Below, piece by piece: positions 16,438 through 25,323 of a stretch of DNA of 53,785 nt. Location: the NCBI GenBank assembly GCA_021775805.1, contig JAJFHD010000062.1:1-53785 (forward strand), given 5' to 3'. A model generated the notes under the pieces. The model saw only the letters and a program-made list of their open reading frames with translations, had not been told where the DNA came from and did no database searches. Every line of letters starts with the position of its first letter. The stretch's first letter is position 1. The DNA comes from Alphaproteobacteria bacterium. Its GTDB lineage: Bacteria > Pseudomonadota > Alphaproteobacteria > Rhizobiales > JAJFHC01. The translations under genes were made by a program, and so were the position numbers.

Positions 16438-16970
16438 GCCACCTGCCCGAAGGCACGCCCATAGAGGTGTGGTTTCAAGACGAGGCCCGACTGGGCCAGA
16501 AGAACGGGCAAACACGAAAGAAAGGGACACGCCCGCAAGTGCCGGCAGACCAGCGTTATGCCAATGCCTATCTGTTCGGTGCTATCTGCCCCAAGCGCGG
16601 TACAGGTGCTGGCCTGATGCTGCCATGGGCCAACACACAAGCCATGCAACTGCATCTCGATGAGATCAGCCTGTACGTTGCCCGCAAGGCCCACGCGGTT
16701 GTTCTGATGGACCGGGCCGGATGGCACACGGCGGCCAAGCTCAACATCCCCAAGAACATAACCATCATCCTGCTGCCGTCGCGCTCGCCGGAACTGAACC
16801 CGGTTGAAAACATATGGCAGTACCTGCGCGCAAACTACCTGTCCAACCGCGTCTTCGAAAACTACGACGCCATCATCGATGCGGGATGCGAGGCCTGGAA
16901 CAAACTCGTCGACCAACCCCACGTGATCACTTCAATCGGAATGAGACAGGGGGCGCACGTAGGTCAGTAG
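16434..16970 (+). CDS. IS630 transposase, DDE domain reading frame
   Basis: The catalytic domain of the same transposase, read -1 relative to the upstream frame. It has the first Asp in VWFQDEARLGQKNG, the second in AHAVVLMDRAGWHTA, and the Glu in LPSRSPELNPVENIWQYLR, the classical IS630 DDE set. It ends HVITSIGMRQGAHVGQ. The overlap with the upstream frame at the A7 run suggests a single protein made by frameshifting, as in several IS families. A simple inactivating base loss or gain cannot be excluded. Confidence 0.85.
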   Translation: MSHLPEGTPIEVWFQDEARLGQKNGQTRKKGTRPQVPADQRYANAYLFGAICPKRGTGAGLMLPWANTQAMQLHLDEISLYVARKAHAVVLMDRAGWHTAAKLNIPKNITIILLPSRSPELNPVENIWQYLRANYLSNRVFENYDAIIDAGCEAWNKLVDQPHVITSIGMRQGAHVGQ

Positions 16971-17205
16971 TTTCCGCAAGTGGTATAAGTCGTTGATTTT
17001 ACTGAATTGGTGCAGACCGCCCCTGGGCACCATCTATCTCTCCAGACTTGTCCACTTTTTCAAGATGCAATTCCGGCATCTCGCTGTGTTGCTCTCCGGT
17101 CGTGCCAGGCAACAAAACACAAAAAAAAGAGACTTAAGGGTACACCCCCGGACTTCCCGGCATCACTAAATCTCTGCTCATGGTCTATAGTCCAATTCAC
17201 CCTGC

Positions 17206-17231
17206 GTTGAAGATTGACGCTTGGTTGAAGA
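17206..17231 (+). promoter_or_regulatory. Direct repeat upstream of the binding-protein gene
   Basis: GTTGAAGA occurs at 17206-17213 and again at 17224-17231, 18 bases apart start to start and 38-63 bases before the binding-protein start at 17269. Paired direct repeats about two helical turns apart are a typical AraC-family operator layout, and an AraC-type gene lies in the same island at 21390. The rest of 16988-17268 shows no gene. Confidence 0.35.
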
Positions 17232-17268
17232 CCAAATCAAGAGCCAAAAAACGGGAGGAATTCTGATT

Positions 17269-18516
17269 ATGCGCAAGTGGCTAGTTTCAACGGTTGCCGT
17301 CGCAGCCATGTTTGCATCCGGTGCCGCAGGTGCCGCCGAGAAACTCAAGATAGGCGTGCTCGCCACACTGGAAGGCACGTATACCGTGCTCGGTGAGGAT
17401 GGCATACGCGGTTTCGAGATCGCCATGAAGCAGGCAAAGGGCATGGCCGCAGGCCGTGAAATCGAAGTCATCATCGGCTCCACCGACGCCAGCCCGGACA
17501 GCGCCCTGCGCGCCGTGCGCAAGGTGGTCGAGCAGGACAAGGTCGATATCGTCATCGGTCCCCTGTCGGGATCGGAAGGCATCGCCCTGCGCGACTATTC
17601 CAAGACCCAGCCCCAGGTGACCTTCATCAACGGTATTTCCGGCGCTCAGGCAACCACCTATGTGACGCCGTCGGAAAACTTTTTCCGGTTCAACATGGAT
17701 GGCGCACAATGGTCCGCCGGCCTGGGCAACTACGTCTATAACGAAAAAGGCTACAAGACGGTTGCCACCATCGGGGAAGATTATTCGTTCATCTACACCC
17801 AGGTGTTCGGTTTCGCCCTGGAGTATTGCGGTGCCGGCGGTCAGATCACGGAGCGTTTCTGGGTCCCGCTGGGAACCAAGGACTTTGCGTCCATCATCGC
17901 CAAGTTGCCCGATGACGTCGATGCCATCTATCTGGGCCTCGGCGGCGGCGATGCCGTCAACTTTCTCAATCAGTATCAGCAGGCAGGCGGTGACGCCAAG
18001 CTGATCGGCGGCACGATCATGATCGACGGCACGGTCCTCAACTCCAAGGGCAAGGCCAAGGAAGCCCTGATCGGAACTCCGGGTTCCGGCCCCCAGGCCG
18101 ACACCTGGGACAATCCCAAATGGCAGTCTTTCGTGAAGGCCTACCAGGACGCCTATCCGCCAGAAAAACGGTTCGGCGCTCCGGCACTCATGGCAACAGG
18201 CTACTACAACGCTTTCTCAGCGGCCCATCAGTGTCTTGAGAAGATCAGTGGCGATCTCAGCGACGGTCACGCCAAGTTCCGCAGCTGTCTGGCCACGCTC
18301 GAGCTTGATGCGCCGAACGGCAAGATCACTCTCGATGGAAACCGCCAGGCCATCGGCACCAACTTCCTGACGGAAGTTGTCGAAGAGGACGGCGTGTTGA
18401 AGAACAAGCTGATCAAGGTCATCCCGAACGTAAACCAGACCCTGGGGATTGATCCAGCCAAGTTCGCGAAGATCGGTTCACCGGGCCGCGACGTTCCGGA
18501 ATGTAAGAAGTACTGA
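17269..18516 (+). CDS. Branched-chain-amino-acid-type ABC transporter substrate-binding protein
   Basis: A 415-residue periplasmic binding protein of the Liv/Leu-type (Peripla_BP_6) group. Residues 1-22 are a clear signal peptide (VSTVAVAAMFASGAAGAAEK). The mature start KLKIGVLATLEGTYTVLGED is the typical first strand, with DASPDSALRAVRKVVEQDKV and IVIGPLSGSEGIALRDY after it. GGGAGGA lies ten bases before the ATG at 17269, so the longer reading from 17221 is rejected. It should bind the substrate imported by the permeases and ATPases at 22427-27532. A terminator-like hairpin follows at 18538, which would let the binding protein be made in excess over the downstream enzymes. Such family members carry amino acids, amides, urea or aromatic acids; the ligand is unknown. 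Confidence 0.92.
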   Translation: MRKWLVSTVAVAAMFASGAAGAAEKLKIGVLATLEGTYTVLGEDGIRGFEIAMKQAKGMAAGREIEVIIGSTDASPDSALRAVRKVVEQDKVDIVIGPLSGSEGIALRDYSKTQPQVTFINGISGAQATTYVTPSENFFRFNMDGAQWSAGLGNYVYNEKGYKTVATIGEDYSFIYTQVFGFALEYCGAGGQITERFWVPLGTKDFASIIAKLPDDVDAIYLGLGGGDAVNFLNQYQQAGGDAKLIGGTIMIDGTVLNSKGKAKEALIGTPGSGPQADTWDNPKWQSFVKAYQDAYPPEKRFGAPALMATGYYNAFSAAHQCLEKISGDLSDGHAKFRSCLATLELDAPNGKITLDGNRQAIGTNFLTEVVEEDGVLKNKLIKVIPNVNQTLGIDPAKFAKIGSPGRDVPECKKY

Positions 18517-18537
18517 GTTCTCCCTGGAGACTTTGGA

Positions 18538-18575
18538 GCAGGGCGCTGGTGTTTTAGCGCCTTGCTTCTCTTTCT
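18538..18575 (+). terminator. Terminator-like hairpin after the binding-protein gene
   Basis: GCAGGGCGCT (18538-18547) pairs with AGCGCCTTGC (18556-18565) over ten positions, one as G-U, around an 8-base loop, and is followed by TTCTCTTTCT. It lies 22 bases after the stop at 18516 and is probably a leaky terminator that lowers expression of the downstream dehydrogenases. Confidence 0.75.
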
Positions 18576-18651
18576 AAGAATCTCGAAACCGATGGGCACC
18601 CCTGCGCGCAGATAGCTTTAGGCCCCGGGGGCGAACGGGTGTATCTCGCCT

Positions 18652-19785
18652 ATGAGTCTCATCAGCTACATGACCCGCACACACTTTGCGGACGGCATTG
18701 CGGAAGATGCCGTCAAGGCCGAATGCCTTGGCCTGAGCATAAACCGCCCCCTCGTCGTCACCGACAAAGGTGTTGTGGCGGCGGGATTGCTGGATCGCAT
18801 GGTCGAAGCGTTTTCCGACGAAACGCCGGTGTCGGTGTTCGGCCGGACGCCGCAAAACCCAACGGAACGCGCCTGCGTCGCGGGGTTGCAGGTCTATCGC
18901 GACAACAAGTGCGACGGTCTGGTTGCCCTTGGCGGCGGATCCTCGATCGATCTTGCCAAGGCGATCGGCGTCCTCGCCAGCCATGGCGGTGAACTTCTGA
19001 CCTACATGGCGGTTGAAGGCGGACAGGCCCGTATCCGCGACATCATCCCACCCCTGATCGCGATACCCACCACGGCGGGCACCGGTTCGGAAGTCGGCCG
19101 CAATGCCGTCATTGCGTTCGACGACGGCCGCAAGCTGACCATGGTGAGCCCCTATCTCGTCCCCAAGGCGGCAATCTGCGACCCCACGCTGACATTGTCC
19201 CTGCCGGCTCACCTGACGGCAGCCACCGGAATGGACGCGATCACTCATTGTGTCGAAACCTATATTGCCATGGCCTACAATCCGCCGGCTGACGGTATTG
19301 CCATCGAAGGGCTCAGGCGGGCGGCGGCGAACATACGCGAAGCGACGGCAAACGGCTCGAATCTCGATGCCCGTCGCGAAATGATGGCAGCGGCCCTGAA
19401 CGGCGCCCTGGCCTTCCAGAAAGGGCTCGGTGGCGCAAATTCGATGAGCCATGCCCTCGGCGGCCTGCGCGGACACACGCTTCACCACGGCATGTTGAAT
19501 GCGGTTCTGTTGCCTCATGTCATCCGCTTCAATGCGCCTGCCGTCGGCCATCGCTACGCCACCGTAAATGCCGCCATGGGGCTCGACGCGAGGGCTGACA
19601 CGGCAGCAGCGGTTTCAGACCTCACGGCGGACCTTGGATTGCCGACCAAACTCAGCGAACTGGGTATATCCCTCAGTGACATCGAGGTGGCCGCGCCGCT
19701 GGCGGAGAAAGATCACACCAATCCGACCAATCCGCGCAAGGCGGGAGCATCCGACTACCGTGAGTTGCTGCAACGTGCCTTCTAG
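18652..19785 (+). CDS. Iron-containing alcohol dehydrogenase
   Basis: A 377-residue group III (Fe-ADH) NAD(P)-dependent dehydrogenase that interconverts a primary alcohol and an aldehyde. The nucleotide-binding motif ALGGGSSIDLAKAI is at residues 92-105. Metal ligands fit Asp195 and His199 in TGMDAITHCVE, His267 in NSMSHALGG and His279 in TLHHGMLNAVLLPHV. IPTTAGTGSEV (138-148) is the family loop. Length is typical. It lies directly before an aldehyde dehydrogenase (17 bases apart), so the pair should oxidise an alcohol through its aldehyde to an acid. Its relatives include hydroxy-acid and 4-hydroxybutyrate dehydrogenases. The start has only a weak ribosome site, and an in-frame ATG six codons in is an alternative. 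Confidence 0.9.
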   Translation: MSLISYMTRTHFADGIAEDAVKAECLGLSINRPLVVTDKGVVAAGLLDRMVEAFSDETPVSVFGRTPQNPTERACVAGLQVYRDNKCDGLVALGGGSSIDLAKAIGVLASHGGELLTYMAVEGGQARIRDIIPPLIAIPTTAGTGSEVGRNAVIAFDDGRKLTMVSPYLVPKAAICDPTLTLSLPAHLTAATGMDAITHCVETYIAMAYNPPADGIAIEGLRRAAANIREATANGSNLDARREMMAAALNGALAFQKGLGGANSMSHALGGLRGHTLHHGMLNAVLLPHVIRFNAPAVGHRYATVNAAMGLDARADTAAAVSDLTADLGLPTKLSELGISLSDIEVAAPLAEKDHTNPTNPRKAGASDYRELLQRAF

Positions 19786-19802
19786 AAAGCTGAACCATTC
19801 AC

Positions 19803-21245
19803 ATGAGCCCTGACGCCAAACCAAACCTGGTTGCCGGACAATGGATCGCGGGAGAAGGCGTAATCGCCGACATCAACCCGTCGGACACCAACGATATCGT
19901 CGGCACCTTTGCGCGGGCCTCCGCGCACGATGTCGAACAGGCCGTAGGCGCCGCACACGACGCGGCACCAGCCTGGGCCCGCAGCGGCATTCAGGAACGA
20001 CACGACGTTCTGGAAAGTGCCGGCCGGGAAATCATGGCCCGGCGGGAGGAAATCGGACGGTTGCTGTCTCGTGAAGAGGGCAAGACTCTCGGTGAAGCTG
20101 TGGCGGAGACAATCCGCGCTGCCCGGATTTTCGATTTCTTCGCCGGCGAATGTCTGCGTCTGAGCGGCGAAAAGCTACCTTCGGTCAGGCCGGACATCGA
20201 TGTCGAGATCAGCCGCGGGCCCGTTGGCGTTGTCGGCATCATTACACCCTGGAATTTCCCCATGGCAATTCCAGCCTGGAAAATCGCACCGGCAATCTGT
20301 TACGGCAACACCATCGTCTTCAAACCGGCAGAGCTCGTGCCGGCCTGCGCCTGGATCATGGTCGATATTCTGCACCGTGCGGGCATGCCGCCAGGGACAA
20401 TCAATCTTGTCAACGGACCGGGCTCGGCTGTCGGCCAGGCGCTACTGGACGATCCGCGTATCAAGGCCGTGTCCTTCACCGGATCGCAGGCGACGGGTGC
20501 CCGGGTTGCCGAAGCCTGCGTCCGGCACATGCGCAAGGTTCAACTGGAAATGGGCGGCAAGAACCCACTTGTTGTCCTGGACGATGCGGATCTGGAAAAT
20601 GCCGTTGAATGCGCCATCGACGGGTCGTTCTTTTCAACCGGTCAGCGGTGCACCGCATCGTCAAGACTGATTGTCACGGAGGCAATCCACACCCGTTTTG
20701 TCGAAGCCTGCGTGGAACGGATGCGGCGTCTGGTTGTCGACGATGCGCTGGACAGCAGAACCGACGTCGGTCCTGTCGTGGATGCAAACCAGCTGCATCA
20801 GGACCAGAATTACATCGATATCGGACGACGCGAAGGCGCCACACTGCGTACCGGCGGAGAAACAGTGAACCGGAGCAAGTCAGGATTTTATCTGGAACCG
20901 GCTTTGTTTACCGACAGCACCAGTGAGATGCGGATAAACCGCGAGGAGATATTCGGGCCGGTTGCCGCCATCATCAGGGTGAGAGACTACGACGAAGCCC
21001 TGCAGGTGGCCAACGATACGCCGTTCGGACTGACGGCGGGGATTTGCACCGGATCTCTCAAGCATGCCACGCATTTCAAACGCAACGCCGAGGCCGGCAT
21101 GGTTATGGTCAATCTGCCCACCGCCGGGGTCGACTATCACGTGCCTTTTGGCGGGACGAAGGGTTCAAGTTACGGACCGCGGGAGCAGGGGCGTTATGCT
21201 GCCGAGTTTCATACAACGGTCAAGACTGCGTACACCAAGCCGTAA
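19803..21245 (+). CDS. Aldehyde dehydrogenase (semialdehyde-type)
   Basis: A 480-residue NAD(P)-dependent aldehyde dehydrogenase, normal length. Asn151 in TPWNFPMAIPAWK, Glu249 in QLEMGGKNPLVV and the nucleophile Cys283 in STGQRCTASSR are all present, as is the cofactor loop FTGSQATG. Overall it most resembles the alpha-ketoglutaric-semialdehyde and succinate-semialdehyde dehydrogenase branch (for example GTINLVNGPG, REEIFGPVAAIIRV), although family-level substrate prediction is unreliable. Seventeen bases separate it from the iron-type alcohol dehydrogenase, and the two probably act in series on the same carbon fragment. It should be cytoplasmic. Confidence 0.92.
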   Translation: MSPDAKPNLVAGQWIAGEGVIADINPSDTNDIVGTFARASAHDVEQAVGAAHDAAPAWARSGIQERHDVLESAGREIMARREEIGRLLSREEGKTLGEAVAETIRAARIFDFFAGECLRLSGEKLPSVRPDIDVEISRGPVGVVGIITPWNFPMAIPAWKIAPAICYGNTIVFKPAELVPACAWIMVDILHRAGMPPGTINLVNGPGSAVGQALLDDPRIKAVSFTGSQATGARVAEACVRHMRKVQLEMGGKNPLVVLDDADLENAVECAIDGSFFSTGQRCTASSRLIVTEAIHTRFVEACVERMRRLVVDDALDSRTDVGPVVDANQLHQDQNYIDIGRREGATLRTGGETVNRSKSGFYLEPALFTDSTSEMRINREEIFGPVAAIIRVRDYDEALQVANDTPFGLTAGICTGSLKHATHFKRNAEAGMVMVNLPTAGVDYHVPFGGTKGSSYGPREQGRYAAEFHTTVKTAYTKP

Positions 21246-21389
21246 GGTGCTATGTCTGGAAACGGGAAGATATGCAATGGAGCGATAATCACTTTGTGCT
21301 TGCCAACACCGCGCCCTGTCCGTCATCATTAAGTCAAACCACAAAATACGACACAACAGTGCGCAGTTCAGGCACTTTTGGAGGGAGGA

Positions 21390-22226
21390 ATGAGTAGGGC
21401 GCTCGCCGTGTATCACGGTAAGTTCGGACGCGCGAGTTTGTACCAGCTCGATCGCGATATGGCGACGCACGCCCATCGGGAAGGTCACCTGACATTTTAT
21501 GTGGCCGGCCGGCATTCAGCCATGCAGATCGACGACCATCCGCATAGTCTGACCCCCGAAATCGGCGCTGCCATCAATCCCTGGCAACCGCACAGTTTCC
21601 ACGCCGGAGATCTGGAAGACGGATCCGTATTTCTGGTGCTCTACATTCGCCCGGAGTGGTTTCTCCAGATGGCCCGTTCTGCGCGCTACGGCATGCGTTT
21701 CGGCCGGTCGATCATCGAAATGACCCCAAGCGTGACGCAACTGGTCAATCGGGTGACGGGCCTCTTGCTTGACGGCACCGAGACCGACTTTTTCGACGGA
21801 TATCTGTTTGAGTTGACGCATGAATCCTTCGATCAGAGCTGGCAATGGACCGGCGAGGACTGGGATATCGGTGCTGCGAAGACATCCCTGCGGGATTTCC
21901 GTATCAGGAATTCCATCAAGCTCATGAAATCAAGGCTGGGCGAGGGCGAGAGTTTCCTGCTTGATTCAATCGCCCGCGACGCCGGTCTGTCACGGCCGCA
22001 CTTCTTCAAGCTCTTCAGGGAGAATGTCGGACTGACCCCCAACATTTATCTGAATACGTTGCGTATGGAAAATGCGATTGAAAAACTGACGCTTTCCAGC
22101 GACGCGGTGACGTCAATCGGCCTCGACCTCGGATTCTCCTCGCAGGCGAGTTTCTCCCGGTTTTTTGTATCGAATGTGGGTATTCCCCCGTCGGACTACC
22201 GCCGCGTTGCCCATCTGGCCGCCTGA
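21390..22226 (+). CDS. AraC-family transcriptional regulator
   Basis: A 278-residue regulator with an N-terminal cupin-type sensor (about residues 1-150) and a C-terminal double helix-turn-helix (about 175-275). The C-terminal part shows the typical second HTH and end: SSDAVTSIGLDLGFSSQASF, then SRFFVSNVGIPPSDYRRVA. A methionine at 21390 follows GGGAGG directly; the four-residue longer form is less likely. It sits between the dehydrogenase pair and the Liv permease genes, with gaps of about 145 and 200 bases on either side, so it is well placed to control both. A pair of direct repeats upstream of the binding-protein gene (17206-17231) could be an operator. The effector, by position, would be the transported compound. 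Confidence 0.92.
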   Translation: MSRALAVYHGKFGRASLYQLDRDMATHAHREGHLTFYVAGRHSAMQIDDHPHSLTPEIGAAINPWQPHSFHAGDLEDGSVFLVLYIRPEWFLQMARSARYGMRFGRSIIEMTPSVTQLVNRVTGLLLDGTETDFFDGYLFELTHESFDQSWQWTGEDWDIGAAKTSLRDFRIRNSIKLMKSRLGEGESFLLDSIARDAGLSRPHFFKLFRENVGLTPNIYLNTLRMENAIEKLTLSSDAVTSIGLDLGFSSQASFSRFFVSNVGIPPSDYRRVAHLAA

Positions 22227-22426
22227 GCAGGCGTCTTTTGCGACGAAATGCCAGTCCGTAAGACTGTCAGGTATGCGTTCTCGGTTATCAGCTTGTATTG
22301 TTCTGGCAATAATCGGGCAGGCATTGACCTTGTTCGGAAAATGGAGGACGCCGTGGGGACGACAAGTCGACGATGTCGATACACCACCACTGTGGGACCG
22401 CGTCCCGGCGGGGGTACGTGTCGGCC

Positions 22427-23440
22427 ATGAGGGAATTCGCGCACCGTCATCCCGGCTGGACGCTGATTATCGTGCTGATTGCCGCCTTCCTGTTGTGGGC
22501 AATCTTCGCGCCCTGGCCTCCCGGATTTACGGCTGTGTTCGGCCGCAAGAAAATCTTTCTGAGCGCACTGCTGAACGGAATCACGCTCGGCGGACTCTAT
22601 TTTCTGGTGGCCAGCGGCTTCACACTCATTTTCGGGTTGATGAAGAACGTCAACCTGGCCCACGGCTCGCTGTATCTGCTTGGCGGCTATATCGGTTATG
22701 AGGTCGCAACCGCAACCGGGTGGTGGCTGTTGAGTTTCGTTGCCGCGTTCATTGTCGTCGGGGCCATGGGTGTGCTCCTCCAGGTTCTGGTTTTCAGGCG
22801 AATGGAAGGCGAAGACCTGCGCCAGACGCTTGTGACCATCGGTATTTCTATTGTCGTGGCTGATCTGATGCTCTGGTTCTGGGGCGGTGATTTCTATCAG
22901 ATCCTGGCCCCCGACTGGTTGTCGGGACCGATAATCCTGCCGCTGGTCACGGCGATAAAAAGCAGCGGTGAGGTGGTCTATCTGAAGTACCCGATTGTCC
23001 GGATCGTGATCTTCCTGGCGTCGGTAGCGGTGGGCATCGCCATGTGGCTGGCCCTGAACCGGACCCGCGTCGGCATGCTGATCCGTGCCGGAGTTGACGA
23101 CCGGGACATGCTGTCGGCCACCGGCGTTCGTATCCAGCGTGTTTTTGTCCTTGTGTTTGCGTTTGGAGCCGGACTTGCCGGGATTGCCGGCGTTGTCGGC
23201 GGCACGTTTCAGTCACTGGCACCGGGCGAGGATATCCGGTTCCTGCTGGCATCCCTCGTGGTCGTCATTGTCGGCGGCATGGGATCCATACCGGGAGCGG
23301 CACTTGGCGCACTGTTGATCGGGTTGGCGGAGCAGTTCGGCTCGGTCTACATGCCAACCTATTCGGTTGTGCTGACCTTCCTGATCATGGTGGTCGTGCT
23401 GGCGTTTCGTCCTCAGGGGTTAATGGGGGGCGGACGGTAG
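22427..23440 (+). CDS. LivH-type ABC transporter permease
   Basis: A 337-residue inner-membrane permease of the branched-chain amino acid type. It has about eight hydrophobic segments and the family hallmarks NGITLGGLYFLVASGFTLIFGLMKNVNLAHGS (residues about 50-82), the conserved EAA-like loop NRTRVGMLIRAGVDDRDM, and LVVVIVGGMGSIPGAALGALL. The start at 22427 is chosen because it begins at the usual short charged N terminus; an in-frame ATG at 22373 would add 18 unrelated residues, so the start is uncertain. LivM, LivG and LivF-type genes follow with gaps of 3 bases or overlaps. Some members of this group transport urea, amides or aromatic acids rather than leucine. Confidence 0.88.
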   Translation: MREFAHRHPGWTLIIVLIAAFLLWAIFAPWPPGFTAVFGRKKIFLSALLNGITLGGLYFLVASGFTLIFGLMKNVNLAHGSLYLLGGYIGYEVATATGWWLLSFVAAFIVVGAMGVLLQVLVFRRMEGEDLRQTLVTIGISIVVADLMLWFWGGDFYQILAPDWLSGPIILPLVTAIKSSGEVVYLKYPIVRIVIFLASVAVGIAMWLALNRTRVGMLIRAGVDDRDMLSATGVRIQRVFVLVFAFGAGLAGIAGVVGGTFQSLAPGEDIRFLLASLVVVIVGGMGSIPGAALGALLIGLAEQFGSVYMPTYSVVLTFLIMVVVLAFRPQGLMGGGR

Positions 23441-23443
23441 GCG

Positions 23444-24535
23444 ATGTCAGCTCTCGGCGACATGCAGGACAACAAACCGGTCAATACGGATGCCGGCTGG
23501 GGGCCGTTGATCCATCTGGAACGTGTGCCGCCGGCCTATTGGGTCGTCGGGCTGGTTCTGCTTTTCATGCCGGCATTCGCCAACGACTTCATTCTGTTCC
23601 AGATATTCGGCTGGGCCTTCATTCTGGGCATGATTTCCCTGAGCCTGATGTTCCTGGCCGGGTATGGCGGCATGGTGAGTGTCGTGCAGATGACTGTGGC
23701 GGCATGCGCGGCCTACATGCTCGCGATCTTCGGCGACAGCGCCATCACCCAGATCTCTCTTGGGTGGCCGTGGTGGGTGGCGATTCCCATAGCCCTTGTC
23801 ATTGCGACCGCTTTCGGGACATTCGTGGGCGCACTCGCCGTCAGGACCGACGGCATCTACACCATCATGATTACCCTGGCGATCGCCTCTGCGTTTTTCT
23901 ATTTTACCCGCCAGAACTACGTTATCTTCAACGGTTTCAGCGGCTTCAACGGCGTCGCGCCTCCCAAGCTGTTCGGCGTCGACTGGCGCAGCCCGAAGCC
24001 TTTCTATTATCTCACATTGTTCTGGGCCACGGTCGCCTACCTTCTGGTTCTTTACGTCTCTCGCGCGCCCTTCGGTCTGGCGCTCCAGGGCGTGCGCGAC
24101 AACGCCCGGCGGATGGAAGCGCTGGGATTCAACGTCACTGCGCACCGCATTGCCGCCTATGCTTTCGCCAGCGCCATCGCGGCCGTGGCAGGCATCCTCC
24201 TTGTCTGGCTCAACGGCCAGGTTTCGCCGGGCACGGCCGGGGTCGGGCCTGTCATAGACATTCTTATCATCGCCGTGATCGGCGGGTTGGGCCGGCCAAT
24301 CGGGCCGTTCATCGGCGCCCTGATCTACGTCGTGCTGCGCACATTCGCACTCGACTTTCTGGTATCGATCGGCTTGTCGGGAGAGCGCTTCCAGTTGCTC
24401 ATCGGACTGGCATTTCTGGCCATCGTTTTCTGGTCGCCGGACGGCATCCTCGGATTGTGGAACCGGTTGCGGGCCCGGATGGCGGAACACAGCTCTCTGA
24501 CCGGTCCACGGCGTGACGATGGTGGTTTGCCATGA
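23444..24535 (+). CDS. LivM-type ABC transporter permease
   Basis: A 363-residue permease, partner of the LivH-type protein. It starts three bases after the upstream stop and has about ten membrane segments. The conserved loop GVRDNARRMEALGFNVTAHR (about 215-235), the gating helix ALAGILLVWLNGQVSPG-like region, and IAVIGGLGRPIGPFIGALIYVVLR are family hallmarks. The stop overlaps the LivG-type start by four bases (ATGA), indicating translational coupling. It should form the translocation pore with LivH and receive substrate from the binding protein at 17269. Confidence 0.9.
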   Translation: MSALGDMQDNKPVNTDAGWGPLIHLERVPPAYWVVGLVLLFMPAFANDFILFQIFGWAFILGMISLSLMFLAGYGGMVSVVQMTVAACAAYMLAIFGDSAITQISLGWPWWVAIPIALVIATAFGTFVGALAVRTDGIYTIMITLAIASAFFYFTRQNYVIFNGFSGFNGVAPPKLFGVDWRSPKPFYYLTLFWATVAYLLVLYVSRAPFGLALQGVRDNARRMEALGFNVTAHRIAAYAFASAIAAVAGILLVWLNGQVSPGTAGVGPVIDILIIAVIGGLGRPIGPFIGALIYVVLRTFALDFLVSIGLSGERFQLLIGLAFLAIVFWSPDGILGLWNRLRARMAEHSSLTGPRRDDGGLP

Positions 24536-25323
24536 ACACGACCGTTGCCGAACGCCTGTCTGTGGCCGGAACCGCCAACGCGCTGGAACTGCGCGGCGTC
24601 AGCCGTTACTTCGGTGCCTTGGCGGCACTGCAGGACATTACGCTGACGGTGAAGCCCGGCGAACGCCGTGCGGTCCTGGGATCGAACGGGGCGGGCAAGA
24701 CGACACTGTTCAACTGTATCACCGGTGACTTCCTGCCCACGTCGGGTGTCGTTCGCATGTTTGGCGAAGACGTGACGCGCTTCCCGCCCCATGAGCGCAT
24801 TCGCCGGGGCCTGCGCCGCACCTACCAGATCTCCCTGTTGTTCGGAGGCCTCAGTGTTCTGGACAACATCTATCTTGCCTGCCGCGGCGTTTCGCGCGCC
24901 CGTTTTTCGATGGTCAGGTTTGGCAAGAACGACACTTTGCGGCAGTCCGCGCAGGAACTCGCGGAAGCCGTTCACCTCGGCGATGTTCAGGACGAACTGG
25001 TGTCGGCGCTTTCCTACGGTCAGCAACGGCAACTGGAGATTGCCCTGGCGCTGGCCGGCGCTCCTCGGTTCATTCTGTTCGATGAGCCTGCCGCCGGCCT
25101 GTCTCCAGCAGAACGACGCGACCTTATCGAGATCCTCAACAATTTGCCCGGACATATGGGCTACATCATCATCGAACACGACATGGACGTGGCGCTGCGT
25201 GTTTCTGAAAGCGTGACCATGATGCACAACGGCCGCATCTTCAAGGAAGGCAAACCGGCCGAGATCGAAGCCGATCCCGAAGTCCAGGAACTCTATCTTG
25301 GGGGAGGCTTCACCCATGGTTGA
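24532..25323 (+). CDS. LivG-type ABC transporter ATP-binding protein
   Basis: A 263-residue ATPase. Walker A is GSNGAGKTT (about residues 45-53), the signature motif is [12 protein letters not shown], and Walker B is [14 protein letters not shown], followed by an intact H-loop region IIIEHDMDV. The signature LSYGQQ rather than LSGGQQ is normal for Liv[21 protein letters not shown] matches the Q-loop region. The start overlaps the previous stop by four bases. The last eight bases overlap the downstream LivF-type fusion at 25316. It forms an ATPase heterodimer with the fused LivF-type domain. Confidence 0.93.
   Translation: MNTTVAERLSVAGTANALELRGVSRYFGALAALQDITLTVKPGERRAVLGSNGAGKTTLFNCITGDFLPTSGVVRMFGEDVTRFPPHERIRRGLRRTYQISLLFGGLSVLDNIYLACRGVSRARFSMVRFGKNDTLRQSAQELAEAVHLGDVQDELVSALSYGQQRQLEIALALAGAPRFILFDEPAAGLSPAERRDLIEILNNLPGHMGYIIIEHDMDVALRVSESVTMMHNGRIFKEGKPAEIEADPEVQELYLGGGFTHG

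Larger units (their letters stand above)
15834..16985 (+). mobile_element. IS630-family insertion sequence with TA target duplication
   Basis: The left end reads TA-TACCA (15832-15838) and the right end TGGTA-TA (16981-16987), i.e. inverted termini flanked by a duplicated TA dinucleotide, the insertion signature of the IS630/Tc1/mariner group. The inverse of the right end goes on with TTGCGG, ACTACTGAC, paralleling CGGCATGATCTGAC at the left end. The 1.15 kb length is normal. It is inserted beside the truncated IS6 copy and upstream of the transport/catabolism island. Confidence 0.8.

Noticed and set aside
23447..24490. 347-residue minus-strand open frame opposite the LivM-type permease
   Set aside because: It is the complement of a clearly coding, membrane-protein gene; the translation is His/Asp/Gln/Arg-rich without domains, as expected from antisense of GC-rich code.
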